A program made the translations under genes and the position numbers. 64,000 nt of DNA from Glycomyces tenuis DSM 44171 (GTDB taxonomy: Bacteria > Actinomycetota > Actinomycetes > Mycobacteriales > Micromonosporaceae): NCBI RefSeq assembly GCF_000427885.1, contig NZ_ATYW01000011.1:65001-129000 (forward strand), read 5' to 3'. The stretch's first letter is position 1. Each line of letters starts with the position of its first letter. Below are positions 33,938 through 41,338 of the stretch, in pieces. Under the pieces are notes generated by a model. It was not told the DNA's origin and ran no database searches. It saw only the letters and a list, made by a program, of their open reading frames with translations.

Positions 33938-33943
33938 TAGGCT
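33938..33943 (+). promoter_or_regulatory. -10 box for pncB
   Basis: TAGGCT ends 6 nt before the ATG at 33950, with no ribosome-binding site between them. Confidence 0.6.
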
Positions 33944-33949
33944 CGTCGC

Positions 33950-35242
33950 ATGTCCGTCACGCTCCCGCGCACGCCCCTGTACACCGACCACTACGAGTAC
34001 ACGATGCTCGAGGCCTCGCTGCGCGACGGCACCGCCGACCGCCCATGCGTGTTCGAGGTGTTCGGCCGCCGCCTGCCGACCGGCCGCCGCTACGGCGTGG
34101 TCGCCGGGATCGGGCGCCTCGGCGAGGCGATCGGCCGCTTCCGCTTCGACGAGGCGATCCTCACCGACCTCACCGCCAACCGGGTCATCAGCGACGACAC
34201 GGCCTCCTGGCTGGCCGACTACCGCTTCTCCGGCGACATCGACGTCTACGCCGAGGGCGAGCTGTACTTCCCCGGCTCCCCGATCGTGACCGTCACGGGC
34301 ACCTTCGCCGAAGGGATCCTGCTGGAGACGCTGACGCTGTCGATCCTCAACCACGACTCGGCCGTGGCCTCGGCGGCGGCCCGCATGGTCACCGCCGCGC
34401 GGGGGCGCCCGATCCTGGAGATGGGCTCGCGGCGCACCCACGAGGCCGCCGCCATCGCCTCCTCGAGGGCGGCCTACCTCGCCGGATTCGCCGCGACGTC
34501 CAATCTGGAGGCCGGGCGCCGCTACGGGGTGCCCACGGCGGGCACCAGCGCGCACGCCTTCACGCTCCTGCACTCCTCCGAGACGGCCGCGTTCGAGGCG
34601 CAGATCGCCGCGTTCGGCACCGAGACGACGCTCTTGGTCGACACCTACGACATCACCCAGGGCATCCGCAACGCCATCGAGGTCGCCGGCCCCAGACTCC
34701 GCTCGATCCGGATCGACTCGGGCGACCTGGACGTCATGGCGACCGGCGCCCGGGAGCTGCTCGACGAGCTGGGCGCGACGGACACCAAGATCGTCGTCTC
34801 CGGCGACCTCGACGAGTACTCGATCGCGGCGCTGGCCGCCGCGCCGGTGGACATGTACGGGGCCGGGACGGCGGTGGTGATCGGCTCGGGCGCGCCGACG
34901 GCGCAACTGGTGTACAAACTGGTCGAAGTGGAGGGACGACCGGTCGCCAAGCGCTCGGAGCACAAGGGCACCACGGGAGGACGCAAGACCGCGGTCAGGC
35001 GGCACAAGCCGACCGGCACCGCCGTCGAGGAGGTCGTGGTCTCCCAAGGGGAGCCCGAGTCGGCGCCCGGGGACAAGCGCCTCCAGACACCGCTGCTGCG
35101 CGGCGGGGAGCTCGTCCCGCAGCCGAGTCTCGACGAATCGCGCGAGCTGCTCCGCCAGCGGCTGATCTCGATCCCTTGGGAGGGACTGAAACTCTCCCCG
35201 GGCGATCCCGCCGTGCCGGTAGTGATGCGCTCTGCCAGCTAG
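33950..35242 (+). CDS. pncB: Nicotinate phosphoribosyltransferase
   Basis: The 430-residue enzyme converts nicotinate and PRPP to nicotinate mononucleotide in NAD salvage. TDHYEYTMLEASLRDG near residue 13, LEMGSRRTHEAAAIASSRAAYLAGFAATSN near residue 155, GTSAHAFTLLHSSE, SIRIDSGDLDVMA and YGAGTAVVIGSGAP are typical. The M. tuberculosis homologue pncB1 is also near the cysM/murI region. Confidence 0.92.
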   Translation: MSVTLPRTPLYTDHYEYTMLEASLRDGTADRPCVFEVFGRRLPTGRRYGVVAGIGRLGEAIGRFRFDEAILTDLTANRVISDDTASWLADYRFSGDIDVYAEGELYFPGSPIVTVTGTFAEGILLETLTLSILNHDSAVASAAARMVTAARGRPILEMGSRRTHEAAAIASSRAAYLAGFAATSNLEAGRRYGVPTAGTSAHAFTLLHSSETAAFEAQIAAFGTETTLLVDTYDITQGIRNAIEVAGPRLRSIRIDSGDLDVMATGARELLDELGATDTKIVVSGDLDEYSIAALAAAPVDMYGAGTAVVIGSGAPTAQLVYKLVEVEGRPVAKRSEHKGTTGGRKTAVRRHKPTGTAVEEVVVSQGEPESAPGDKRLQTPLLRGGELVPQPSLDESRELLRQRLISIPWEGLKLSPGDPAVPVVMRSAS

Positions 35243-35247
35243 CACGA

Positions 35248-35253
35248 TACGAT
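35248..35253 (+). promoter_or_regulatory. -10 box for spo0M
   Basis: TACGAT lies about 55 nt before the GTG at 35309; here the message has a leader with GGAAAGGA, unlike the leaderless neighbours. Confidence 0.45.
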
Positions 35254-35308
35254 TCAGTCACCCGATTGAGCAACTCCCCCAAGATCCTCCCGGAAAGGAC
35301 TCACCCCA

Positions 35309-36076
35309 GTGGTGTTCAACATTGTCAAGTCGGTCTTCGGTGTCGGAATCTCCGTCGACACCACTTTGACCAGCACCCACATCACTCCCGGTGGGACGCT
35401 CCCGGGCTCGGTGTCGTTCACCGGCGGTGAAGTGCCCGGAAAGGTCGAGGGCATCGAGATCGAGTACACCGCCGTCGTCGAGGACGACTCCAAGGGAGAG
35501 GAGAAGACGTTCACGACCGACTTCTTCTCCGCTCAGGTCTCCGGCCCGTTCAACCTCGCGCCCGGGACCGGCCACTCCATCGACTTCGAGGCCGCCGTCC
35601 CGTGGGAGACGCCGCTGAGCACCGTCGCGGGGCGCCCGCTGCCGGGCATGAAGCTCGGCGTGGCCACCAAGCTCGCGCTCGACAACGCCTTCGACAAGGG
35701 CGATCTGGACGAGCTGACGATCGAGCCGCTGCCGGTCCAGGCCGCGGTGATGGACGCCCTCGAGGGGCTGGGCTTCGTCTTCCAGTCCGCCGACCTCGAG
35801 AAGGGCACGATCGCGGGCTCGCACATGCCGTTCTACCAGGAGGTCGAGTACTGGGCCACCGGTGAGTTCGCCGACAAGCTCAAGGAGGTCGAGGTGACGT
35901 TCGTGGCGAGCCAGTCGAACACCGACGTGATCTTCCAGACCGACAACCCCGGCGGCCTGCTCACCCCCGACCACAACCGCTTCGTGCGCTTCGGCATCGC
36001 CACCGACGAGGCCGGCGACATCACCGAGACGGTGCGCGCCCAGCTCGAGCAGCTCATCCAGCGCAAGGGCATCTGA
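35309..36076 (+). CDS. spo0M: Spo0M-family sporulation-control protein
   Basis: The 255-residue cytosolic protein has an arrestin-like beta-sandwich and matches Spo0M: VFNIVKSVFGVGISVDTTL, TPGGTLPGSVSFTGGE, and HSIDFEAAVPWETPLS. In Bacillus, Spo0M affects sporulation through an unresolved mechanism, and the family is also common in actinobacteria. It starts with two consecutive GTG codons; either could serve. A strong terminator follows. Confidence 0.85.
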   Translation: MVFNIVKSVFGVGISVDTTLTSTHITPGGTLPGSVSFTGGEVPGKVEGIEIEYTAVVEDDSKGEEKTFTTDFFSAQVSGPFNLAPGTGHSIDFEAAVPWETPLSTVAGRPLPGMKLGVATKLALDNAFDKGDLDELTIEPLPVQAAVMDALEGLGFVFQSADLEKGTIAGSHMPFYQEVEYWATGEFADKLKEVEVTFVASQSNTDVIFQTDNPGGLLTPDHNRFVRFGIATDEAGDITETVRAQLEQLIQRKGI

Positions 36077-36108
36077 CACCGGAAGCCCGTACGACACAGC
36101 TTGACGAC

Positions 36109-36149
36109 GGCCGGCCCGGCCACCGCGCGACGCGGTGGCCGGGCCGGCC
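36109..36149. terminator. Terminator after spo0M, 19-bp perfect stem
   Basis: Bases 36109-36127 pair perfectly with 36131-36149 over a 3-nt loop, 33 nt after the spo0M stop. It is followed by TTCTCC rather than a T-run. Confidence 0.8.
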
Positions 36150-36445
36150 TTCTCCATCGGGCGCGGCGGCAGGGCGCGGCGGGAGGCGGCCTTCGGATCG
36201 GCCCGAGCGGAGCGCCGCCTCCGCGCGACGATGCGCTCGCCGCTCGCCGGGTGCCGCACAGCGCCGCCGCGCAGCGCTCGCGGACACCCCGGAAGTTCTC
36301 CGGAAGTTTCAGTACTGAAGGCCCGATTCTCGGCCTTGTCGTCGCGTCGCTCATCGTTCTGTTCCGAGTTTCGCGGTTTTTCGATGGCGGTACGCAGGCA
36401 TGACGCTACTCCGCGGAGCAAACCGACCAAATTGGATTATCGAGA

Positions 36446-36459
36446 AATTTCCGGAAATT
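36446..36459. promoter_or_regulatory. Palindromic operator next to the xylanase -35
   Basis: AATTTCCGGAAATT is a perfect 14-bp palindrome that ends one base before the TTGACA box. It overlaps the smaller palindrome GAAATTTC, which recalls the CGAAA-TTTCG repeats reported upstream of Streptomyces xylanase genes. An activator or repressor site is likely. Confidence 0.55.
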
Positions 36460-36460
36460 A

Positions 36461-36489
36461 TTGACAAACCGGCGGAGCCGGACAATACT
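36461..36489 (+). promoter_or_regulatory. Consensus promoter of the xylanase gene
   Basis: TTGACA (36461-36466), 17-bp spacer, AATACT (36484-36489). This is one of the best sigma-70-type promoters in the window. Confidence 0.65.
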
Positions 36490-36679
36490 GTTGCTGTCGG
36501 CGGCATCGACGACTGTCGATCCGAGTCGCCTCGTGCGGCCCGATCCTCCAGTCGTCGGCCGCACGACGACCGACCAGAACTCACTGCGTCGCGCGATGCC
36601 GGCGGGCGGCCTCGTCCACCGGGGCCCTCAGGTCGCGCCGCGCCGGCCGGCCTCCCGCCGGCCCGCACAAGGAGGAAGC

Positions 36680-37369
36680 ATGTCCATCGACAAACCCAAC
36701 CCGCTCAGGCGCAGAAGCCTCCTGCTCGGCGGCGCGGGCGCCCTGGCGCTGGGCGGCTCCGCGCTGCTGGCGAAGGGCACCGCGAGCGCCCAGGACACCA
36801 TCACCACCAACCAGGAGGGCACGCACAACGGCTACTACTACTCGTTCTGGACCGACAGCCAGGGCTCGGTGTCCATGACCCTGGGCCCCGGCGGGAACTA
36901 CACCTCCCAGTGGAACGGCACCAACAACTGGGTCGGCGGCAAGGGCTGGGCCAACGGCGGGCGCCGCACCGTCACCTACGACGGCTGGGTCAACCACGGC
37001 AGCAACGGCTACCTCGCGCTCTACGGCTGGACCTCCAACCCGCTGGTGGAGTACTACATCGTCGAATCCCACGGCCCGTACAACCCCAGCAGCGGCGCCG
37101 AGCAGCGCGGCACGCTCAACACCTCCAGCGGCACGTACACCCTCCTCCACTCCATGCGGTACAACGCCCCGTCGGTGGAGGGCACCCAGACCTTCCCGCA
37201 GTACTGGAGCGTCCGCCAGAGCCTCCGCAGCTCCGGCACCATCAACACCGGCGAGCACTTCGACGCCTGGGCCCAGGCCGGGATGAACCTCGGCAGCTTC
37301 AGCTACTACATGATCATGGCGACCGAGGGCTACCAGAGCTCCGGCAGCTCCGACATCACGGTGAGCTGA
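36680..37369 (+). CDS. GH11 endo-1,4-beta-xylanase, Tat-secreted
   Basis: The 229-residue protein has a twin-arginine signal ([18 protein letters not shown]) with cleavage near residue 37 (ASA-QD) and one GH11 jelly-roll domain. [29 protein letters not shown] with nucleophile Glu124 and [13 protein letters not shown] with acid/base Glu216 are diagnostic. It hydrolyses xylan outside the cell. No carbohydrate-binding module is attached, unlike many actinobacterial GH11 enzymes. AAGGAGG precedes the ATG by 4 nt. Confidence 0.93.
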   Translation: MSIDKPNPLRRRSLLLGGAGALALGGSALLAKGTASAQDTITTNQEGTHNGYYYSFWTDSQGSVSMTLGPGGNYTSQWNGTNNWVGGKGWANGGRRTVTYDGWVNHGSNGYLALYGWTSNPLVEYYIVESHGPYNPSSGAEQRGTLNTSSGTYTLLHSMRYNAPSVEGTQTFPQYWSVRQSLRSSGTINTGEHFDAWAQAGMNLGSFSYYMIMATEGYQSSGSSDITVS

Positions 37370-37410
37370 CGACCGCCTCCCGGCGGGCGTCCCGCTCCCC
37401 GACCGCACCT

Positions 37411-37440
37411 GTGGCGCGGTGGCCTAGGCCACCGCGCCAC
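37411..37440. terminator. 30-bp perfect palindrome after the xylanase gene
   Basis: The whole 30 bp is its own reverse complement, giving a 13-bp stem with a CTAG-type loop. It lies 42 nt after the stop and should terminate transcription. Confidence 0.75.
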
Positions 37441-37455
37441 TGGCATGTCCGGGGC

Positions 37456-37485
37456 TTGCGGAAGGCATACGTATACGTATATGAT
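37456..37485 (+). promoter_or_regulatory. Promoter of the EXLDI gene
   Basis: TTGCGG (37456-37461), 18-bp spacer, TATGAT (37480-37485). The -10 box lies inside the palindromic operator. Confidence 0.5.
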
Positions 37486-37495
37486 ATACGTATAC
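37471..37495. promoter_or_regulatory. 25-bp palindromic operator
   Basis: GTATACGTATAT at 37471-37482 and its exact complement at 37484-37495 flank a single central G. Being AT-rich in a GC-rich genome and covering the -10 box, it is a clear repressor site. The best local candidate ligand is the EXLDI protein, whose N-terminus looks like a ribbon-helix-helix. Confidence 0.7.
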
Positions 37496-37531
37496 TCATA
37501 ACCGAGCCGCCGAGGAGGTTAAGATGCCGCC

Positions 37532-38050
37532 ATGCCCAACAAGACGATCTACGTTTCCGACAAGGACCTGCCGCTCTACGACCGGGCGCAGGAGCTCGCG
37601 GGCGGCAACCTGTCCAAGGCCATCGCGAAGGCCTTGCGCAAGTACGTCGAGGCCGAGGAGGGGCGCCTGGCGGGCTATGACGAGATCACCGTGAAGGTCG
37701 GCTACGGCCCGGCCCGCAAGCGCCGCCGCCAGCGCTTCGTCGGCGTCAAGCTCGGCGAATGGGGCCGGGGCGACAGCAAGCGCGCCGAGATCTGCCGGGT
37801 CTACCGCTCGCGCACCGGCAAGTACGTGATCCACACCGAGCGCACGCCGGACGTCAAGCACGACAAGAGCGAGACCGGCTGGAGGGGCGCGCTCGGCATG
37901 GGCGAGCAGACGTGGGCGATCGGCCCCGAGGAGGGCACCCTCGAAGTCGTCGACACCCTTGAGGAGCTCAAGGAGAAGGTCCCCGCCGAACTCTACGAGA
38001 TGGTCGCCGCCGCCGGAGAGGCCCCGCCGGTCGAAGACCTCGACATCTGA
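37532..38050 (+). CDS. EXLDI-family protein with RHH-like N-terminus
   Basis: The 172-residue protein ends in EDLDI, the E-x-L-D-I signature that names the family. Residues 1-42 (KTIYVSDKDLPLYDRAQELAGGNLSKAIAKALRKYVE) read as a strand followed by two helices, as in ribbon-helix-helix DNA-binding proteins. The middle part is basic (ARKRRRQRFVGVKLGEW). EXLDI genes commonly adjoin ABC exporter genes, as here. I infer an autorepressor of the transporter operon. AGGAGG is 13 nt before this ATG and 5 nt before an out-of-frame ATG at 37524. Confidence 0.75.
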   Translation: MPNKTIYVSDKDLPLYDRAQELAGGNLSKAIAKALRKYVEAEEGRLAGYDEITVKVGYGPARKRRRQRFVGVKLGEWGRGDSKRAEICRVYRSRTGKYVIHTERTPDVKHDKSETGWRGALGMGEQTWAIGPEEGTLEVVDTLEELKEKVPAELYEMVAAAGEAPPVEDLDI

Positions 38051-38218
38051 CACCCGCGCGGCACCCGCCGCGCCGCACCGGCCCGCCCGCTGAGCGCCCG
38101 GGCCGTCCCCGACCATGCGCCGCAAGGCCCCCGGGGGCGGAGCCTGCGCTCGAAATCAGTCTACAAAGCACAGTCAAACCGGGACGCATTCCCCGTCCCG
38201 CTCTCGAAACGAGGCATC

Positions 38219-39175
38219 ATGTCCACCGCGAAACCACTGGCCATCGAGGCCCGCGGCCTCCGCAAGTCATACGGCGACAGCACCGTCCTCGACGGCGTCG
38301 ACCTCGCCGTGCCCGAAGGGACGATCTTCTCCCTGCTGGGCCCCAACGGAGCCGGCAAGACCACCACCGTCAACATCCTGTCCACGCTCATCGGCGCCGA
38401 CGGCGGCGAGGCCTTCGTCGGCGGCCGCGACGTGGCCCGCGACGCCGACCGCGTCCGCGAGGCCATCGGCGTCACCGGCCAGTTCGCCGCCGTCGACAAG
38501 CTGCTCACCGGCGCCGAGAACCTGCACCTGATGGGCCGCCTGCACCACCTGGGGCGCAGGGAGACCCGCCGCCGTGCCGCCGAACTCCTCGAGCAGTTCG
38601 ACCTGGTCGGCGCCGCCGGGCGGCTCCCGTCCACCTACTCCGGCGGCATGAAGCGCCGCCTGGACCTGGCGATGAGCCTCATGGGCGAGCCGCGCGTCAT
38701 CTTCCTCGACGAGCCCACCACCGGCCTCGACCCGCGCACCCGCCGCACCATGTGGACGATCATCCGCGAGCTGGTGGCGGGCGGCGTCACCATCTTCCTG
38801 ACCACCCAGTACCTGGAGGAGGCCGACCAGCTGGCCGACCGGATCGCCGTCCTCGACGGCGGCCGGATCGTCGCCGAAGGCAGCGCCGAGGAGCTCAAGC
38901 GGCTCGTCCCCGGCGGCCACGTCAGCCTGCGGCTGCACCGCCTCGACCAGCTCGAGAAGGCCGCGAACCTCCTGGGGGCCACCGCCTCCGACCCCGAGCA
39001 GCTCACCGTCCAGGTGCCCGGCGACGGCTCCGTCGCCTCGCTGCGATCCCTGATCGAGGCCCTCGACGGCGAGTCCATCGAGGTCGAGGACCTGACGATC
39101 CGCACCCCCGACCTCGACGACGTCTTCCTCGCCCTGACCGGGCGGCCCGAACACCGCAAGGAGTCCACGCGATGA
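38219..39175 (+). CDS. DrrA-type ABC transporter ATP-binding protein
   Basis: The 318-residue ATPase powers an ABC-2 exporter. Walker A is GPNGAGKTTT near residue 42, signature YSGGMKRRLDLA near 140, Walker B IFLDEPTTGLD near 162, and the long C-terminal domain (about 230-318) is typical of the daunorubicin-resistance DrrA branch. It follows the EXLDI gene after 168 nt, in which no strong promoter is evident. Its stop overlaps the permease start as ATGA. Exported substrate unknown. Confidence 0.9.
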   Translation: MSTAKPLAIEARGLRKSYGDSTVLDGVDLAVPEGTIFSLLGPNGAGKTTTVNILSTLIGADGGEAFVGGRDVARDADRVREAIGVTGQFAAVDKLLTGAENLHLMGRLHHLGRRETRRRAAELLEQFDLVGAAGRLPSTYSGGMKRRLDLAMSLMGEPRVIFLDEPTTGLDPRTRRTMWTIIRELVAGGVTIFLTTQYLEEADQLADRIAVLDGGRIVAEGSAEELKRLVPGGHVSLRLHRLDQLEKAANLLGATASDPEQLTVQVPGDGSVASLRSLIEALDGESIEVEDLTIRTPDLDDVFLALTGRPEHRKESTR

Positions 39176-39957
39176 GCACCGTGAACCACGCCCTCAACGA
39201 CACCGCGACCATGTTCCGCCGACAGCTCCGGCACATGGCCCGCTACCCGTCCCTGACCGGGATGGTCATCGGGATGCCGGTGGTCTTCCTGCTGCTGTTC
39301 GTCTACGTCTTCGGCGGCACGCTCGGCGACGGCCTCGGCGGGCCGGGCGGCGGCAGGGACGCCTACCTGGCGTACGTGACGCCGGGGATCCTGATGATCG
39401 CGATCGCCGGGGCCGTGCAGGGGACGTCGATCGGCGTCGCGATGGACATGACCGAGGGGATCGTCGACCGCTTCCGCACCATGGCCATCGCGAGGGTCTC
39501 GGTCCTGACCGGGCACGTGCTCGCCAGCATGGTCCAGATCCTCCTGGGGCTGGCGGTGGTGCTGGGCATCGCCGTCGCGATCGGCTACCGGCCCGAGGCG
39601 GGCCCGGGCGACTGGCTCGCGCTGCTCGGCGTGCTCGCCTTGATCGCGTTCGCGCTCACCTGGATCACGGTGGCGGCCGGCATGACCGCCAAGAGCGTCG
39701 AGACCGCCAGCAACACGCCGATGCCGCTGCTGCTGCTGCCGTTCATGGGCTCGGCCTTCGTGCCGACGGAGTCGATGCCGGGCGCGATGCGGTGGTTCGC
39801 CGAGTACCAGCCGTTCACGCCGTGGATCGAGGTCACGCGCGGCCTGCTCGACGGCACCGGCGTCGCGGGAGGCGATCTGGCGCTGACCGTCGCGTGGGCG
39901 GCGGCGATCGGCCTGTTCGGCTACCTGGTCTCCAGGGCCAGGTTCAACCGGCGGTAG
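39172..39957 (+). CDS. DrrB-type ABC-2 permease
   Basis: The 261-residue protein has six membrane helices and the DrrB pattern: an N-terminal amphipathic segment (MFRRQLRHMARYPSLTGMVIGMPVVFLLLFVYVFGG), TPGILMIAIAGAVQGTSIGVAMDMTEGIVDRFRTM, and FVPTESMPGAMRWFAEYQPFTPWIEVTRG. It pairs with the preceding ATPase. Confidence 0.9.
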   Translation: MSTVNHALNDTATMFRRQLRHMARYPSLTGMVIGMPVVFLLLFVYVFGGTLGDGLGGPGGGRDAYLAYVTPGILMIAIAGAVQGTSIGVAMDMTEGIVDRFRTMAIARVSVLTGHVLASMVQILLGLAVVLGIAVAIGYRPEAGPGDWLALLGVLALIAFALTWITVAAGMTAKSVETASNTPMPLLLLPFMGSAFVPTESMPGAMRWFAEYQPFTPWIEVTRGLLDGTGVAGGDLALTVAWAAAIGLFGYLVSRARFNRR

Positions 39958-39964
39958 GCCGGGG

Positions 39965-39984
39965 GGCGGGCCCGCGGGCCCGCC
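39965..39984. terminator. 20-bp perfect palindrome between convergent genes
   Basis: GGCGGGCCCGCGGGCCCGCC is its own reverse complement and fills the gap between the DrrB-type permease and the FHA gene, ending beside the FHA stop codon. Confidence 0.65.
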
Positions 39985-40779
39985 TCAGTCGTCGCCGAGG
40001 AAGCGCAGGTCCGGCGGGACGAGGGTGCGGGAGTGGAGCAGCTCGACGATCAGGTTGTGGTTGAGCATGTTGCCGACCGGTTCGCCGACCTCGTCGCGGG
40101 TCAGGCCGGGCACGCCTCCTTTGGACAGGCGGCGGCGGACCGCGGCGACGACGCGCTCGACCTTCTTGTGGGTCCAGCCGGCGTCGGGCTGGAGCTCCCC
40201 CAGCCGGTCGGCGGCCTGCCGCCAGGCGAGCGGCTGCGGATAGGCCTCGTGGAGCAGGTACCGCTGCGCCAGGGCCACCAGCGCCAGCCGCTCGACGTCG
40301 CTGAGCTTCCAGGGCTTGTCCTTCAGGGTGGAGGCTTCGGGCGCGGGACTGGGCAGGCGGCCGTCGTCGCCGGTCACGTACAGCTCCATCAGGTGGCGTC
40401 TGCGGGAGGTGCCGCTGATGAAGACCGGCGTGTAACCGGTGCCGAGCGGGAACGGCTCGTCCTCGGGGAACAGCATCCGCGACCCGGGCAGCTGCAAGGG
40501 CAGGTGCCCGACGTTGTGCAGCCACCAGTGATCGCCGCGGCGGGCGACGCGGCCCTGGCTGCGGCTGACGCGCCGGTCGTCCTCGCCGACGCACACGTGC
40601 ACCTCGGGCCGGTTTCGTCCGAAGAGGACGAACCGGTCCTCCTTGGGGCGGAAGCGGACGCCTCCCGAGACCGAGAGCGCGTAGATGGTGCCGGGCGTGG
40701 TCTCGGCGACGCCGAACGCGAGGCTGGCGTGCTGCGGCGGCAGTGGTTCCAGTCCCTCGACCTGAAGGATGTCACTCAT
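39985..40779 (-). CDS. FHA-domain protein
   Basis: The 264-residue protein has an FHA-like fold at about residues 40-110 (RFVLFGRNRPEVHVCVGEDDRRVSRSQGRVARRGDHWWLHN), which binds phosphothreonine, and a C-terminal part with a possible winged helix (LSDVERLALVALAQRYLL to KVERVVAAVRRRL). The ATG at 40779 follows GGAGGT; the ATG at 40791 with its own AGGAG is an equal alternative. A Ser/Thr kinase gene about 1.3 kb away is a plausible source of its phosphopeptide. Confidence 0.78.
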   Translation of the reverse strand: MSDILQVEGLEPLPPQHASLAFGVAETTPGTIYALSVSGGVRFRPKEDRFVLFGRNRPEVHVCVGEDDRRVSRSQGRVARRGDHWWLHNVGHLPLQLPGSRMLFPEDEPFPLGTGYTPVFISGTSRRRHLMELYVTGDDGRLPSPAPEASTLKDKPWKLSDVERLALVALAQRYLLHEAYPQPLAWRQAADRLGELQPDAGWTHKKVERVVAAVRRRLSKGGVPGLTRDEVGEPVGNMLNHNLIVELLHSRTLVPPDLRFLGDD

Positions 40780-40851
40780 GTCGACCTCCATGTGTCTCCT
40801 GGCCGCCAGCGTGCCACGGTCCGGCGGGGAGCCCTCCCGGACAGTGTCGGA

Positions 40852-40857
40852 TATAAA
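40852..40857 (+). promoter_or_regulatory. -10 box for the lipoprotein gene
   Basis: TATAAA lies 37 nt before the ATG at 40895. I see no matching -35 element. Confidence 0.4.
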
Positions 40858-40894
40858 CGGGACCGGCGGCAACTCTGCGAGCCGAGGAGGCACC

Positions 40895-41338
40895 ATGACC
40901 CGCACCGTCTCCTTCCTCGCCCTGCCCGCGGCGGCCATGCTTGCTCTGGCCGGATGCGGTGCGGGCGAGGAAGGTTCCATATCCGATGCCGAGACCGCCG
41001 AGGCGCCGGACCCCGAGGAGCCGGTGCCGACAGTGGTGCCGACCGACGGCACGCCCGAGGAGGCGGCCGACGGCACCGACTACGAGGCCTGCTACGACGG
41101 CTCGTGCGAGGTCGTCGTCACCGAAGGCGTCGAGATCGCCTTCGCCCCGGAGTTCCGCACCGACGTGCTCGTGGTGACGGGCATCGACGAGGAGAACATC
41201 TCGCTGGCGTCCGAGTTCGTCGCGATGAGCGCGAGCCCGGGCGGGTGCGGGTCGGTCAACGACCTCGGGCTCACCGTGGGCTCGGTCAGCGGCGGCGAGG
41301 CGGTCGTCACCTTCTATCCCGCCGTCGACTGCTTCTAG
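40895..41338 (+). CDS. Small secreted lipoprotein
   Basis: The 147-residue protein has a lipoprotein signal peptide with lipobox LALAGC (Cys about 21), then an acidic/proline-rich linker and a compact domain with two cysteine pairs (ACYDGSCEVVV and a later C-x-C-terminal Cys). GAGGAGG precedes the ATG. No family was recognised. It lies between the FHA gene and the kinase gene, and its stop codon shares CTAG with the kinase stop. It may act with the kinase's external domain. Confidence 0.7.
   Translation: MTRTVSFLALPAAAMLALAGCGAGEEGSISDAETAEAPDPEEPVPTVVPTDGTPEEAADGTDYEACYDGSCEVVVTEGVEIAFAPEFRTDVLVVTGIDEENISLASEFVAMSASPGGCGSVNDLGLTVGSVSGGEAVVTFYPAVDCF

Larger units (their letters stand above)
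36077..36679. other. Gene-free stretch upstream of the xylanase gene
   Basis: These 603 bases hold the spo0M terminator, a 9-bp inverted repeat (36182-36190 with 36214-36222), two direct copies of GGAAGTT at 36291-36297 and 36302-36308, a 12-bp palindrome TTCAGTACTGAA at 36308-36319, and the xylanase operator and promoter at 36446-36489. A leader of about 180 nt follows. The overlapping open frames show no protein-like composition. Confidence 0.6.

Noticed and set aside
37411-37440. Insertion-sequence end or attachment site
   Set aside because: The palindrome is GC-rich, directly downstream of a gene and has no transposase or target duplication; a terminator is simpler.
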